DNA of 64,000 nt from Dactylellina haptotyla (taxonomy: Eukaryota; Ascomycota; Orbiliomycetes; Orbiliales; Orbiliaceae): contig CM062385.1 in assembly GCA_031310005.1 (NCBI GenBank), forward strand, positions 248,001 to 312,000. The letters run 5' to 3'. The notes beneath the pieces were generated by a model. The model saw only the letters and a program-made list of their open reading frames with translations. It searched no databases and had not been told where the DNA came from. This document shows positions 45,569 through 57,939 of this stretch, piece after piece. Position 1 is the first letter of the stretch. Every line of letters starts with the position of its first letter. Position numbers and translations under genes: made by a program.

Positions 45569-48500
45569 ATGCTCCGAGCCGCGAGGCCGCTCGTGCGACG
45601 GCTGCCGCTGTCCCGCCGCTCCCTTGCAACCGCTGCTGGACCTATCGATACCGCCAACTTGGCGAACCTGCCCGAACCCGGTCTAAAGCTCAGCGGATTC
45701 ACACTACAACGGGCGAAGCACGTCCCGGAGCTGGAACTGAGCGCATTGCACTTCAGACACGACAAAACCGGAGCCGACTATCTTCACGTCGCCCGCGAGG
45801 ATAGCAACAATGTCTTTGCCATCGGCTTCAAGGTATGCTGTTTAGCGTGTTTTTCTTATTCTTTCTTTCTATCTATATCCCGTATTATCTATCTCTCTTT
45901 GAAGTTTCTAAAGTTGATCCGTAGACAAATCCACCAGATGCCACTGGGTTACCACACATCCTAGAGCATACTACCCTATGCGGCTCGAAGAAATTCCCCG
46001 TTCGCGACCCGTTCTTCAAAATGCTGAACCGGAGTCTTTCGAACTACATGAACGCTTTTACCGCCTCCGATCACACGATATACCCATTCGCCACCACCAA
46101 TAACGCCGACTATGCAAACTTGATGGATGTGTACCTGGACGCCACATTGTTTCCTTTACTCCAAGAGAGCGACTTCAAGCAGGAAGGATGGCGGTTGGGA
46201 CCTGAGAATACCGCTGATAAGGAATCGCCAATCGAGTTCAAGGGTGTCGTCTACAATGAAATGAAGGGACAGATGTCTGATAGGGGCTACCTGTTCTACA
46301 AACGCTACCTCGATCACATCGTTCCTGCGTTGAATAACAGCGGTGGCGACCCTGCGTTCATCCCGGACCTAACTCTCGAACAGCTGCGGACGTTCCACAA
46401 GGAGCACTACCACCCATCGAACTCGAAGATCTTCTCCTACGGAAACTTCCCGCTAACATCTACCCTAGAGCGAGTCGATGAGAAATTGTCGCATTTCCAG
46501 CAGATACCCGTGGACTCAGAGCTCAAGATGCCAATCACAATCGATGAGCCGATGAGCGTTACCGTCGAAGGACCCGTGGACCGTTTGGCGGATAGCGCTG
46601 AACAAGCGATCATGTCTTTCAGCTGGATAACCTGTGATGTGAACGAGGTCGTGGATAATTTCGGTCTGCACGTTGTATCTCAGCTGCTCATGGACGGATA
46701 CGGATCGCCGCTGTACAAAGCCCTGATCGAAGCCGGCCTGGGGGCGTCGTACTCGCCAAATACGGGTTACGATACCAGCCATGCTAAGGGGATATTCTCT
46801 ATCGGTGTTCAGGGTATGAAGGAGGCGAATGCGCATGAAGTCTCTTCGACAATCATGCAGACTTTGAAGAAGGCGCGTGCGGAAGGATTTGAAAGTCAGA
46901 AGGTGGAGGGTATCCTACACCAGCTGGAGATTTCGTTGAAACACGTAAGTGGCCCTCTGGTACATGTACATAAGAACGGGGACTAGGCTAACGTGGCTCG
47001 GGTGTAGAAAACGGCGAATTTCGGAATGAATCTGATGCACCGAGTTCAACCAAATTGGTTCGTTGGAGTCGACCCGTTCGATACCCTGAAATGGAACGAA
47101 ATCGTATCCGAGTTCCGAGAAAAATACGATGCGGGTGGTTACTTGGAAGGTTTGATTGAGAAGTATATGCTCAATGGGAACTCTTTGAAATTCAAAATGA
47201 CCGCGGCACCGGATTACGAGGCAAAGCTAGAACAGGCAGAGAATGACAGACTCGGGGAGAGTGTGGAGAAACTCGGTGGACCTGAAAAGGCTTGGGAAAT
47301 GTTAAAGGTTGAGGAAGAGGAGCTGCAAGATGTTCAAGAAAAGGCCAAATCCCAGGACCCAAGTTGCCTACCGACACTGCACGTCAAAGATATCCCTCGC
47401 CAGGTAGAACCCATCCAACTAGAGAGAAATCAAATCGACGGTGTGGACGTTCAATGGAGAATAGCACCCACCAACGGGCTGAGTTATTTCCGACTATTCG
47501 TTAACTTCGACGAATACTCGGATGAGCTACGACAACACTTACCCTTATACGCTGGATCAATCTTCAGACTCGGAACCGCAAATAAATCGGAAGGCATGAT
47601 CGAGGACGAAATCAAGCTCAAGACAGGAGGTATCAGCTGCACACCGTATGTCACAACCGACCCCAACGACCTAAACAAATGCTCCGAGGGTATTCTCTTC
47701 ACCGGACACTGCTTGGACAAAAACTTCCCAGAGATGCTCGATCTCTTACAATCCGTTATTGTGGAAACTGAGTTCGGCCGGATATCCAAACTCCACTCCC
47801 TGGTCAAAGGAATGTCTAGCGGCGCCATCGACGGCATCGCAGAACGCGGACACTCCTACGCCAACGGATACGCCTCAGCATTCCTAACAAACGCCGGCCG
47901 AGCGAACGAAAGTATTGGCGGTCTCACGCAGATCAAGATGATAAACGACCTCGCGAGCAGCGAGACGTACTTCCACGCTCGCAAACTCATCGAAGAGATC
48001 GGAAAGATCCCGCAAAGCCGAGCAAGCAGCATGCGTATCGCCGTCACCTGCGGCCAAGAAGCCGTCGAGGATAATGTCCGCCACATTCAGACCTACCTGA
48101 ACGGATTGGCACCCGAGCAAACTTCGTTCGTCAAGCAATATTTCCCCAACTTGGATATCTCCCAGCGACGGATATTGTGCCCCTTACCCTTCCAGGTGAA
48201 TTACACTGGTACCGCGCTGCGAACGGTGCCGTACACGCACCCGGATAGTGCTGCTCTCAGCGTACTCGGTAATCTGTTGACGCATAAACACTTACATCAC
48301 GAGATTCGAGAGAAAGGCGGCGCGTACGGCGGCGGTGCGGGGCAGGGCGGGCTTTCCGGAATATTCAGGTTCTACAGCTACCGAGACCCCAATCCGCTGA
48401 CTACCGTGGACGTTGTGCGGAAATCTGGCGAGTTTGCTGCGAACAAGCAGTGGTCGGAGCGGGATCTCGAGGAAGCCAAGTTGAGTATTTTCCAGGGCGT

Positions 48501-48866
48501 TGATGCGCCGAAGAGCGTTACTCAGGAGGGCATGTTGAGGTTCTTGGATGGGGTTACCGAGGAGATGAAGCAGACGTGAGTGTTCATGCCCCCTTCCTCT
48601 CGAAATCCTATTATTTTAAATGCTAAATATTTTACAGGAGACGAGAACGACTACTCGATGTGACGAATGAAGACGTCCAAAGAGTCGCGCAGGAGTATAT
48701 CGCCAAACAATTCGAAGAGAAGCAGGAAACCACCGTGGTCATCGGCGATGAGAAGATGCTCGATGGAGTGGAAGAGCATCCGGAGGATGAGGATGCGCCG
48801 TGGACGATATTCGGTATGAATCCTGAAGTGGCGGCCAGAAAGGGCCCCGCGAGAGTGGAGTTGTAA
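45569..48866 (+). CDS. CYM1: mitochondrial presequence protease (M16C), Cym1/PreP
   Basis: Four exons (45569-45832, 45925-46944, 47008-48575, 48638-48866) sum to 1026 residues, the family size. The N-terminus is an Arg/Ser-rich presequence without acidic residues. The inverted zinc motif '[14 protein letters not shown]' (HxxEH) lies at the start of exon 2, and '[15 protein letters not shown]' holds the third ligand glutamate about 75 residues on. The C-terminal half has '[12 protein letters not shown]', which supplies the substrate-binding Arg/Tyr pair, and the linker between halves is Glu/Lys-rich. In the matrix it degrades cleaved presequences and other short peptides. It is the second M16 peptidase of this window but of a different clade. 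Confidence 0.95.
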
Positions 48867-50393
48867 GAAGGGAAGTAGAAGAGGTGACGAGAAACCCCCA
48901 CCCCCAGAAGCCATTCCATTTCTAACTGTACATATTTTTTGGGACCTGCCGGGGTGGTGGCTTGTGTAAAAACTTGTACATATATACGAAAACGGGTCTA
49001 CTCTGATCTCTGGCATTAGCGAAGGATTTTCCACGCACAGCCTTTTAGATATTCCGGTGACTAATTTTTTTTTTACCATTTATTGTGTGATGAAGGGTGT
49101 GGGAAGAAATAATCAGCGCCGGGGAAAGAACAGAAAATAAGAACAAATACGTCTCCAACATTTAGAATACCTCAAAAATATTCTTAACATCAATTGTTGC
49201 GAAGATCACTGCCCTGGCGCGAGAGAAGGAGAGTCACTTTTGCCATTCCTGCATTTTACGAATCTTTGCTTCCAACTTTACTTATTTTACTCCGCCAGTA
49301 ATCTTTGCTTCTCTTCTCTGATATGTCTTACTCGTTTGGTTTCGGGGAGTCCTTTGGGGTTTCTCGAAGCAGGGTGGCGGTTTTGGGAGGCGGTGCAGGT
49401 GAACGTGGGGAGGTGGGCTGGAGGGCGTTTGTTAGAAGATTCTGCGGGAGTACGATTGAGCTTTTTGTATCCTTTTTTATTTAATTATATAAAAGGGTGG
49501 TATTGTGGTTTTCGATGATAGGTCTTTCAGACTTGTTCCGGGAGAGATTCACTCGGGATTGGCTATTACTCGTCATACATCTTATTACTACGTATAGAGG
49601 GGTGCTGAAAATCGGTATAAGTATGCTAAATTAGCATAATTGTGCTAGGTACAAAAGGTGCAACAAATGGAAAGTCAGATATGACACTCTGTTTTGAAAT
49701 CCAAACCAATGAAGGACTTCTGGTTGGGGTGCTTTTTTTAACGAAAGAATTGCGAGAAGTGGTGGAGATGTGCTGGAGGAATGATAAATATAGCGCACCA
49801 AAGAATTTGCTTTAGTCAATTTATTATTTATCGGTCGTTTCCGCTCCTGTCATTTCCCCTTTGCTCGATAATAGATACGGTGGTGGGTGTCTCGTCCCTT
49901 GTGATTCCGAGGCGGGAAAACTTTTAGGTACGAGAATACGGTGGAGTATGTAGAGTTTTTCCGCGCTGCTCCGATACGGGCTGTGGGTCCAAGATCCGAG
50001 AGTAAACCTGCTCAATCCTATATCTTGATTTCGCAGTCCTTGGACCGAACCCGATTGTTACGGTAAGCTGCGTTTGTGTTGATTTTATATCTTTATATAT
50101 TTTTTTTTGGTTTTCTGTGGTCTCGTAAAACTTTCAGTAGTGCTTCCGGTGAATATGTCCTGAAATATCAAATTTCGCTTGTATTTCAATCGAAAAATAT
50201 GGCGCTAGTGTTATACTAAATTGATATCTGTAATCCAGATAAATGATAATTTCGTCGCAACTTCGCAAATATGTGTCAGTATAATCCCGGCCTGCGGGTT
50301 CGGCAATAATATATAAGTATATAAGAATAGAGAGTCGGTTTTTTTGTATTTCTTTTTTTTTTGTTTTGATTTCTCACTAGCAATATCTTCGAC
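48867..50393. other. intergenic between CYM1 and the Clr5 gene
   Basis: About 1.5 kb without a supported gene. It contains a palindrome at 49622-49638, TATGCTAA and TTAGCATA arms around one A. T-rich runs lie near 50100 and 50340. Confidence 0.5.
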
Positions 50394-52739
50394 CTACCAT
50401 GCTCTATCTGTAGAACTCCTTTCTTTTGCGACGAGATATAAAGCCGCCTTGAAACTCCGATAAGCGGCATACTGGAAATCCAATTCATCTCGCACATCAG
50501 AGACTGAACTTAAGCGACACCTACTCTCAGGAACCATCAATTCCCAATGATCCCAATTAAATTGGGGATCGGTAAATTGTTCTTTCAACCATATTTCAAA
50601 ATTTGCTGGGAATTCATCCAAGCTGTTGAAAGAGAAACGTCGAAGGCCTCGGGGTTCAGACGAACTAGGGTTTATAGGGTATCGCCTCACGATAAGCTGA
50701 TATTCTTCATTTTTAAAATCAGAATAGTTGCTATGTTCAATCGTGGTGTTCGGCACGCCTCGGTTCGGGTCAATTCCCGTATCTGGGCCAGAGGTGGTTG
50801 ATGGCTGATAATTACCCAAGGGGAAATTTGCCGGAGTGGAATATCGCGACGAGGGAGTTGGCGTAGGATATACCAATCTAGTTTCAATATGCCCATCTCT
50901 ACTCGTATTCGATCCACTATCCAAAAATAAAGGTGTGCCAGTAACAGCCTTCAGACGATCTCCAAGAGTCACCCGAGGAGCTTCCTTTTCACTTTCAGGT
51001 GCAGAAGTGATCCCAGATTTATTTAGAGCAGAAGGGTCAAGAGCCGAACTTGCTGCAGGACGTATTTCCATAGAATTTTCTCTCATATACTCAGACGCTT
51101 GTCTCCTGCCGTCTGATGTTGATTCCAACACCATATTAGATCTTTCAGGAGGCGGGTTGGCCGGTAATTCATCTTTAGATTCTTGTATCTTAGAGGCTAT
51201 TTCAAACATATTGACGTCTAGCAATTTATCAGTTTCATAGAACTTGCACGGATATAGGTTCCTATGGAACATACACGGGCTCGGTCGAGGTTGCGGTCCC
51301 CAATCAGGGAAGCAATAGTCAAAAATATCGTCCCACGTCCTTGAAAGTTGTATACCTGGTGGAAGATTACCTTCCCAATGTAGCCTTTTTAGGTGCTCCC
51401 TTTGTAGATTACCCTAAGTTAGCTTTTTAATCCGCGCGGGTGACTCGTTTCGCTACCAGTGATCTTACTTTATACCCGGAACGTTCTTTCTATTGATGTT
51501 CCAGCAAAGGAAGTTTTTATCAGGATCAGCCTTTGCATATGGACAAGCAAACTTCGATAAAACATTACGAGACCCTGTGAGTCTCAGGCGTTTACCACCA
51601 TTAGGAGTCTCCGGTTCACCAGTAGAGAGCGTTCGCTTTCCCCGTTCATTCATCCCAACACTATCATAGTTTTGTGATAACAATCGATCCGCATTCAATT
51701 CAGAGACTTTAGTTGTCCGGCTATTAGTATAGATACTAGTAAATTTGATGAATGATTTGAGACGAGTCCTAGCGAAGATAAATCTGGCCTTGTTGATTCC
51801 CATAGGGTTTAAAATAGCATGAAGCAATTCTTCGGCTGGGTCCGAAATCAAGATATCGCGGTATTTATCATGAGAACCCCAGCATATCAACAAAATAAAG
51901 CTTTCAACTGCCCGAAATATTGACGACTTCATACGGTATGTAATTGTTATTCCTTGTGATGCTTCGGTTATTTTGTTGTAACTATGCCCTCTGGGCTGAG
52001 GTAAGAAGTCTAGAAATTCGTCAAAAAAAGGGGTAACCAAACAGTAACATGAAATTCGACAAGTGAGATGCTCACCTGAGATATTACAAATAACAGATGC
52101 GATCGATGCTTCCGCAGCTGCGATGAAAGTGGGCATTGTAATAGAGAATAGAAAGATATGAGCAATATGTGATAGATACGGCCAGCACAAATAGCCATAC
52201 AAAGTGCCGGAACTAGATTTTGGTCTTGCGGGCATGTCACGGTCTGAACAGATGGAATTTAAATCAGAAGTTGAGGATGGACCCCTGGGTGGGGAGTATA
52301 TGCGAATTCCATCATGAGAGCCAGGAGCCTGCGAATTCTCCAGCGTTGGCGGGTATCTCGAAATATTCCGTTTCAGTTTCTTGACTGGTATTGGGATTTC
52401 TCCCAAGGATACAGAGATACCTGTTAGTTTACCGGTTTGGGATCGCTCTAGTATGTTCTGCTGGATATATTGGTATTCGCTCTTCTTTAAATTTCTGCGT
52501 AGCCCCCATCTCTTGAGGCGATACTCCAACTGCTTGGGGCTGTAAGAAATGGGTTACTATGGATGTATTGCACACTCGTCGGAATAGAAAGGTTAGAAGA
52601 GCACAAACCTGACGTTAAACCCGTGCTCTGACTCCAAAACGTCTCTAATCTGCGCAAGAGATCGTCCCTCTCCGTACAAGCCGGCAACTGTGTCGCGAAG
52701 TTGCTTCCATTCCGCCGGTGCTGGCTTGGACCCCAACAT
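50394..52739 (-). CDS. Clr5-domain protein with degenerate C2H2-like zinc finger
   Basis: Three exons (52739-52609, 52539-51469, 51399-50394) give 735 residues. The N-terminal Clr5 domain (residues about 5-65) spans the first intron and reads 'WKQLRDTVAGLYGEGRSLAQ', 'VLESEHGFNVSPKQLEYRLK' and 'RWGLRRN'. A hydrophobic stretch occupies residues about 190-215. A C2H2-like finger follows at C376 ('ACPYAKADP'), C389, H403 and H408 ('KEHLKRLHW'), assembled across intron 2 by a phase-2 join with a CAAAG acceptor. The tail is Ser/Pro-rich. Fungi often carry Clr5 domains at the N-terminus of proteins thought to bind DNA. The hydrophobic stretch is unusual for a nuclear protein. Confidence 0.75.
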
Positions 52740-53973
52740 CTTGCCTTGTCCTGAAGGTTGTAGGTCCTAAAGACGTAATTGAGACCTAACGCCAGCGAAC
52801 TTGTTGCGATCCAAAAATCCTCAGCCACATTATTTGCCAAGCCTTTGTAATACAAGTTGACTGATTAGACACTCAGTGCTCAGCCTTTGAACCAACACGC
52901 AAATGCTTTTGTATTATCCAGTCGAAGACATCCAAGTTGTTCCGCCTTACGCGGTTTACATCGAATGATGTTAAAGTGTTGACACTGCACGCTCTGGATA
53001 ATAGGAATATCCATCTAGTATTGTTTATAAAACCCCTCTTTTTATCTTATCTATCTAAAGTCCGTAGCGCCGTGGTTTGTTCATTCAGGTTGCATCTGTT
53101 GTACCTTGGAAGAAATAATAACTCAAGCTGCCTAGCCAAAATATGAATATCCTCAAACGAGGCTGCGATATTTCGGCCGGAGAGTCCCTTCCTGGTAATT
53201 TCCGTTCAAGCAAACGTTCCTAAACGGAGAATACAACACGGCCTCCGGACGAGACACCGTTCTTTTGGGTTGTCTCTTACTTGTCCATGCATGCTTACGC
53301 CGCAGACCGTCGATTTTGGGTTAGATCGAATGCACGAATCCTGTATACCAAAACCCAAAAATCCCGCAGCGCAAGTGAAGCGCAGGTGGGGCGCAGTATC
53401 GCTGCTGCGGTGTGTGGTTTTGGATTTTCATGTGCACATGTCCAGAACCCTAAAATCTGGCTGTACCTGTGCAATTCGGCCCTACCGGCGTGAATACGAT
53501 TGGCGAGATGCTTCACGAATTCACGTGAGTATCCCCGCGTAGACAGTAATCTTTACTCATTTCCAGGTTCTTCACGTTAAACTTCGCCTTGATTTGCACG
53601 CGCCAGGGCGTGCGAGCGCAGAATCATCGCCCATTTCAACTGCAATGTTAGATGCAGGATCTCAAGGGGCCGTAGTCTAATGACGAATACAGCCAGCGCT
53701 CTCTGCCCAAATTTTCTATTAAAGAGGCGTCTCTCGTGGAAAAATAGTTCGTTTTATTTTGTGTCAACCTGTTATTCCAGACCAACGAGAAATAACGAGA
53801 CCTATACCCAGAACCTACCATTCATAACCCAATCTGAACGCTACATATAGACGGGCCTAGATTCTACGTTCTACATCATTTTTATCACTCCCTTCCACAA
53901 AGAATCCTCTACATCTACCATTGTCATTCCGATAACAGCTCTCGACCGTTTTGTCACAAAAATCTCTCTCAAT
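52740..53973. other. intergenic between Clr5 gene and small basic-protein gene
   Basis: Divergent flanks. An imperfect inverted repeat lies at about 53349-53432, with CCAAAAC and GTTTTGG arms plus CCGCAGC and GCTGCGG blocks. No gene supported; the open frames at 53270-53542 look like chance. Confidence 0.5.
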
Positions 53974-54220
53974 ATGGACACTTCAAGTAAGAATTAGTGT
54001 TAATATTTTCGTTCGTCCACTTTAACACGGTTTTATTAATATTTTTCAAAAATCAGGACAAATCACCGCATCCCAAGCCAATCCGACCGCTTCTGCAGGA
54101 CCCTCCAAGGCTCCCCATCAGGATGCCGTCAGCAAAACCCCAACCGCCGGCACGGCCCCATCATCAACCTCGCCACCACAGTCCGGCAAGAAGATCACCG
54201 CCCGCATTACTCCTTCCTAA
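53974..54220 (+). CDS. 58-residue basic, low-complexity protein of unknown function
   Basis: Two exons (53974-53986, 54057-54220) joined by a clean GTAAGA intron of 70 bases give 58 residues and an exact codon count. The protein is rich in Ser, Thr, Pro, Ala and Gln and ends in the basic 'SGKKITARITPS'. It has no folded domain, signal peptide or membrane segment. The upstream region has long A/C-rich 5' DNA fitting a UTR. It is too short and too split for simple ORF finding. A chance model cannot be excluded. Confidence 0.5.
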
Positions 54221-55062
54221 TCGGCTAATCACCGCTTGCGCGAATGAGATTCGTGGAATATAGACTATTAAGAATCGTCAATTTGGTCTCGAAAATGTGC
54301 AAGACAATTTATAGAAAAGGAGCATGATCTTCACTTTGTTGCAAATGGCGCCTATATGTGTTGGAGTTAACTTTGTCTGGTTTTCGGGGTTTTGGCCTGT
54401 TTTGGCCTGTTTTGGTTTGGGTTAGATATTGGGTTTTAGCTGTGTTGTTTGGTTTCGGTTCGAGGCTGGGTTTTGGTTTGGCTTTGCATGTTTGGCGATG
54501 GCGCGCACTGGCGTAAAGGATGGGAAGGGTTCTGGCGAGATTTCGTTACAAAAAACATGAGCTTATCCTGTAGACTACTGCTGTATTTCTAGTACCATGC
54601 CAATTACAATCACTTTTAGGGGGGTTCTGCTTTCAAACACAAGTATTTTACTACTCCCAGCTCCTCCTAAATCGATTTAAATCTCGTAATTCGCAAATTT
54701 GGTTGGCTCTTGCTTGATATAAAAAAGTTTTCTTTAAAAAGAGTCAGGACTACTAGTCACAACAAAAATAAAAAAAGAACAACTACAACAATCAGAATTC
54801 GCATCTGGTCACCCACGATACTACTACTTGATCGATACGAGGCTTGAGTAAGGCAGAGCGGACGGGATACCCTGTTTTCCTCGTTCTGTGGTCGTAGATG
54901 TAAATTTAGGGAGAATTCAGACTAATTACACGCTAAAATTGAGTAACTTAATCAGGAAGCCATACTGATACGACAAGTTTTAAAGGTCTTTGTTCTCTGT
55001 GTATCTCACATGTAAGCTGAATGCAATACGTTTTGGTAACAATTACTCCAGTAATTATCTCT
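54221..55062. other. intergenic with GT-rich stretch
   Basis: 3' flank of the small basic-protein gene, holding the GT-rich repeat at 54378-54497, then AT-rich DNA to the APH-type gene end. No gene supported. Confidence 0.5.
54378..54497. repeat. GT-rich low-complexity stretch with short tandem repeat
   Basis: About 120 bases with very few A or C on this strand. At 54391-54410 the 10-mer TTTGGCCTGT occurs twice in exact tandem and continues as TTTGG. TTTTGG/TTTGGG units recur irregularly. It does not match a telomere repeat. Confidence 0.7.
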
Positions 55063-56242
55063 TCAGGCAATATGCGGATCCCATGCCCAGTCAGCAAGCC
55101 ACCGTATAGGGTATTTTTCTGGAGAAACACACGACGGGAGATGGAGATACCAGTCGTTATTTTCATCGCATCCCAAGACATTTGTGATCTTGGTACACTC
55201 AAAATCAGCTGGATAAAATCCGCTCATTTCCCAGTCAATAATCCCGCTGACAATATATTCGCCATCGCGATCTTGTACAATAATGTTCTCGTCTCGTAAA
55301 TCGCCATGGCTAAATGTAATCTCGTTGGCAAGATGCGGTTGTGTAAATTTGCTAAGGAATTCATAAAATATCTTCCCGCTTCGCTTTGCACCGAGATATT
55401 GAAAGTCCCAGAATTCTTCCGGTGTATATATTAACCCACTTATTCTCGTATGTCTTCTGGTATCTTTGCAGCCTTCACCAGCCACTCCGCCTAGCGGAGA
55501 CCCTGGAGGGTGTGGTATTTGCCTGAGATCCGAGAATATATCGTTAATACTTCGTTGTAAAGAAAGTTTGTTCGAGTCGCTAAGACCAGGCCATACTTTA
55601 GCTAACGTGACGCCAGGAATATAAGACATGAAGAAATATATATAATTCCCAGATGTTATCAATCCGTGTGGGCGGGGGGCTGGAATTGTAGGGCGGTGTT
55701 TTTGGAGATACTGCAAATTTGTATACTCTGTAAACGTGTCTTCTGGCATCGCAGATTTCATGACGATATTTTCCGAACATTTTACCACATACCCGCCTCC
55801 CGCGCTCAGAGGATATAACAAGACTTCGCTTTCTTTGATAAGACGGGTCAGGGATTGAAGGAGGGTTGGATGTTGATCGGTTTCGATCCCTAGGAGGATC
55901 TTAACCTGGCAGGTCAACGGAAAGATTATTTGTGTCTCGCCTTCAGGCAACCTGCATGCTGGTTCGACCTTGACTACGGCTTCCCGTTCTTGAGAACCTC
56001 CAGAAAGTGGTCAATAAATATGTTGAAACAAGCTAAGCTGACAGCATACCTCTACAAGGTGCCTTTTCTTCATCCTCAATGATTTTGTAGGCTGCGAGCC
56101 GCGACTGATATTTAAATGGAAAGAGTGACAGGAGATCAGCTTCAGGATCCTTTGCTAGGGTTTTTTCGAGTTTGGCGAAGACGCGTCTGTTGAAGACGGC
56201 TGCATCCGACAGAGGACTTGCCGCCGATTCAGCCTCCGGCAT
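55063..56242 (-). CDS. APH-fold phosphotransferase (aminoglycoside phosphotransferase-like)
   Basis: Two exons (56242-56050, 55988-55063) give 372 residues with compatible phase. The kinase-like fold is shown by the nucleotide-loop region 'YPLSAGGGYVVKCSENIVMK', an Ala/Pro-rich 'TIPAPRPHGLI', the Brenner motif 'FSHGDLRDENIIVQD' (catalytic Asp and Asn) and the metal-binding 'SGIIDWEMSGFYPADFE' (DFG-equivalent Asp). Fungi carry many such genes; substrates are mostly unknown and resistance to aminoglycosides should not be assumed. A GTG codon at 56341 opens the frame further, but the first ATG is 56242. The coding region is in a gene-poor, AT-rich part of the window. Confidence 0.82.
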
Positions 56243-57939
56243 TATCTTCGCAGGATTGGTCAAAGGCTGAGAGTCTTCAAAGTCTGTAGAAATCTTTCGT
56301 CTTGAAATCGGGGGGAGCGAGGATATCGGCAAATGTTTCACAGAAACGTATACGAATGGGGCCTAAGAATCTAATAAAAGAGTATAGCGATAGATGGTTT
56401 GTGACGCGGTGATAATGTTGTTATATATGCCTCGCGAAAGTTAGATCAGACCCTCGAGCTGTTAACTAAGAAATTACGTAAGCTTTCAATTTCTATTTGT
56501 AGAGGATAAGTAATGTTGATCAAGTGCTGCCAATTAAGTTAAACAAATAGATCGCAATGTTAATGAAAATTTAACTACCAACACTTAATCCCATAAGTCC
56601 GATCAGCTGAACAGGAGCTGATCATCAACGATTACGAGTACCGAAGTCACTATTCGCAAATCACTACAACAGAACTCGTCAATTCATGTGTCATGGTACA
56701 CACTCTTGCTCAACGGTCGGCGAGTAGCTGGAAATTCGTGATCCTAGGACAAATTACGCGAAATAGCCTAAAAATTCATACTCTAGAAATGAAATTCGGT
56801 GAAAAACTTAAAAATAGTATCATCCAAAAATGGATCTTTAAAATACAAAATTACGATCATAAGAAACAGCGTCTACAGAATATCTGAGATCTCCATTTTT
56901 CCTCGTTCTATCGTCGTAGATAACAGAGTCGGTAGAAAATCAAGCTAAATTGTCGCTAAGAAACAACTGATCGTGATGGGAATATTATATACTTTTGTAC
57001 CGCCCATATTGCCAATTAATCTAAGCCAAATTTGACCGCTAACTTGAAAGATGAACGCGAGCTCCCTTCTGAAATTGCCACCTGCCCTTAATAAGCTCTT
57101 GTTGTGAAGACCAGCTAGTTGATTTCTAGTTGATTGCATTCTAACAGCTCCCGCCATCCATGAGCTTGCCACCCTCAAACTTGTTTGAATGGTGGTGCCG
57201 TTCAGTTCCTCAGATACCTCTAACCCTGTTGCTTGTACAGCCTGTATAGTCGTATCTTGAATCGAGTTTGTTCTGTGGTAAGCCACGACAGTCCGGAAGG
57301 GTAATAGTTACAGCCAATCCCCTACCTAGCCACAGCCACGACGAGCCTGCTTTTCTGCAGCTCTAAAAGATATAGTTGGTGCCGTAGCGGTTTCGATGGA
57401 GAAAGAAACTGTTTATATTACAGTATAAACACCAATTTTAGCGAGCTGTGAGCGGCTAGGTTTAAAACTGAGAGATGCCGTTGAAAATGATATCGATTTA
57501 GGATACTCGAGGTCATATCAATAGCTGTGCATTTGGCGATATCGTGAGAAATAGAATAATATAGCTAATTGACTAAGAAGCCGGCTAAGTTGCAAAGGTG
57601 TGTTATGATGTAAGTTTAGCTTTCAGCTACACTAGAGTAAGAGGACTGCTACCAGCACGCTTCCACTATTTTTCTGTATATCATGTCATTTCAGTATTCT
57701 TTTAAAGATTTAAGCTTATCTAAAGAAACGAAAGAAGTTATATATAGAAATTACAAAGCTTCTATTGATAGGGAAGTTATTAACAAAGCTAGCTGGTAGT
57801 AGCTTTAGCTTGTATATTTAATATTTAATAAATTCAGCGTCCCTATTCTGTTCCCTGGCTTTGGGATTGAATGTGTTGGCTAAGCTTGAGTTGATCACGA
57901 TTATATTATTATTTTGTGCCCTCACTGACATCCAACTAT
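56243..57939. other. AT-rich gene-poor region
   Basis: No gene with family support in about 1.7 kb. A minus-strand open frame at 56945-57286 (113 residues) and a short plus-strand frame at 57683-57799 (38 residues, Lys/Ser-rich) are possible relics or chance. A near-palindrome occurs around 57412-57431, GTTTATA to TATAAAC. Confidence 0.5.
56945..57286 (-). CDS. possible small hypothetical protein
   Basis: A single open frame of 113 residues from an ATG, with a polar N-terminal part and a hydrophobic C-terminus ('YNIPITISCFLATI'). No family, signal peptide or codon evidence separates it clearly from chance in this AT-rich region. Listed only because it is the longest frame between 56.3 and 57.9 kb. 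Confidence 0.2.
   Translation of the reverse strand: MAYHRTNSIQDTTIQAVQATGLEVSEELNGTTIQTSLRVASSWMAGAVRMQSTRNQLAGLHNKSLLRAGGNFRRELAFIFQVSGQIWLRLIGNMGGTKVYNIPITISCFLATI

Noticed and set aside
54378-54497. Telomere-like repeat suspected in the GT-rich stretch
   Set aside because: Units are TTTGG/TTTTGG mixtures, not TTAGGG; interstitial telomere repeat not supported.
57683-57799. 38-residue AT-rich frame suspected as a mobile-element relic
   Set aside because: Too short and without terminal repeats or a recognisable transposase motif.
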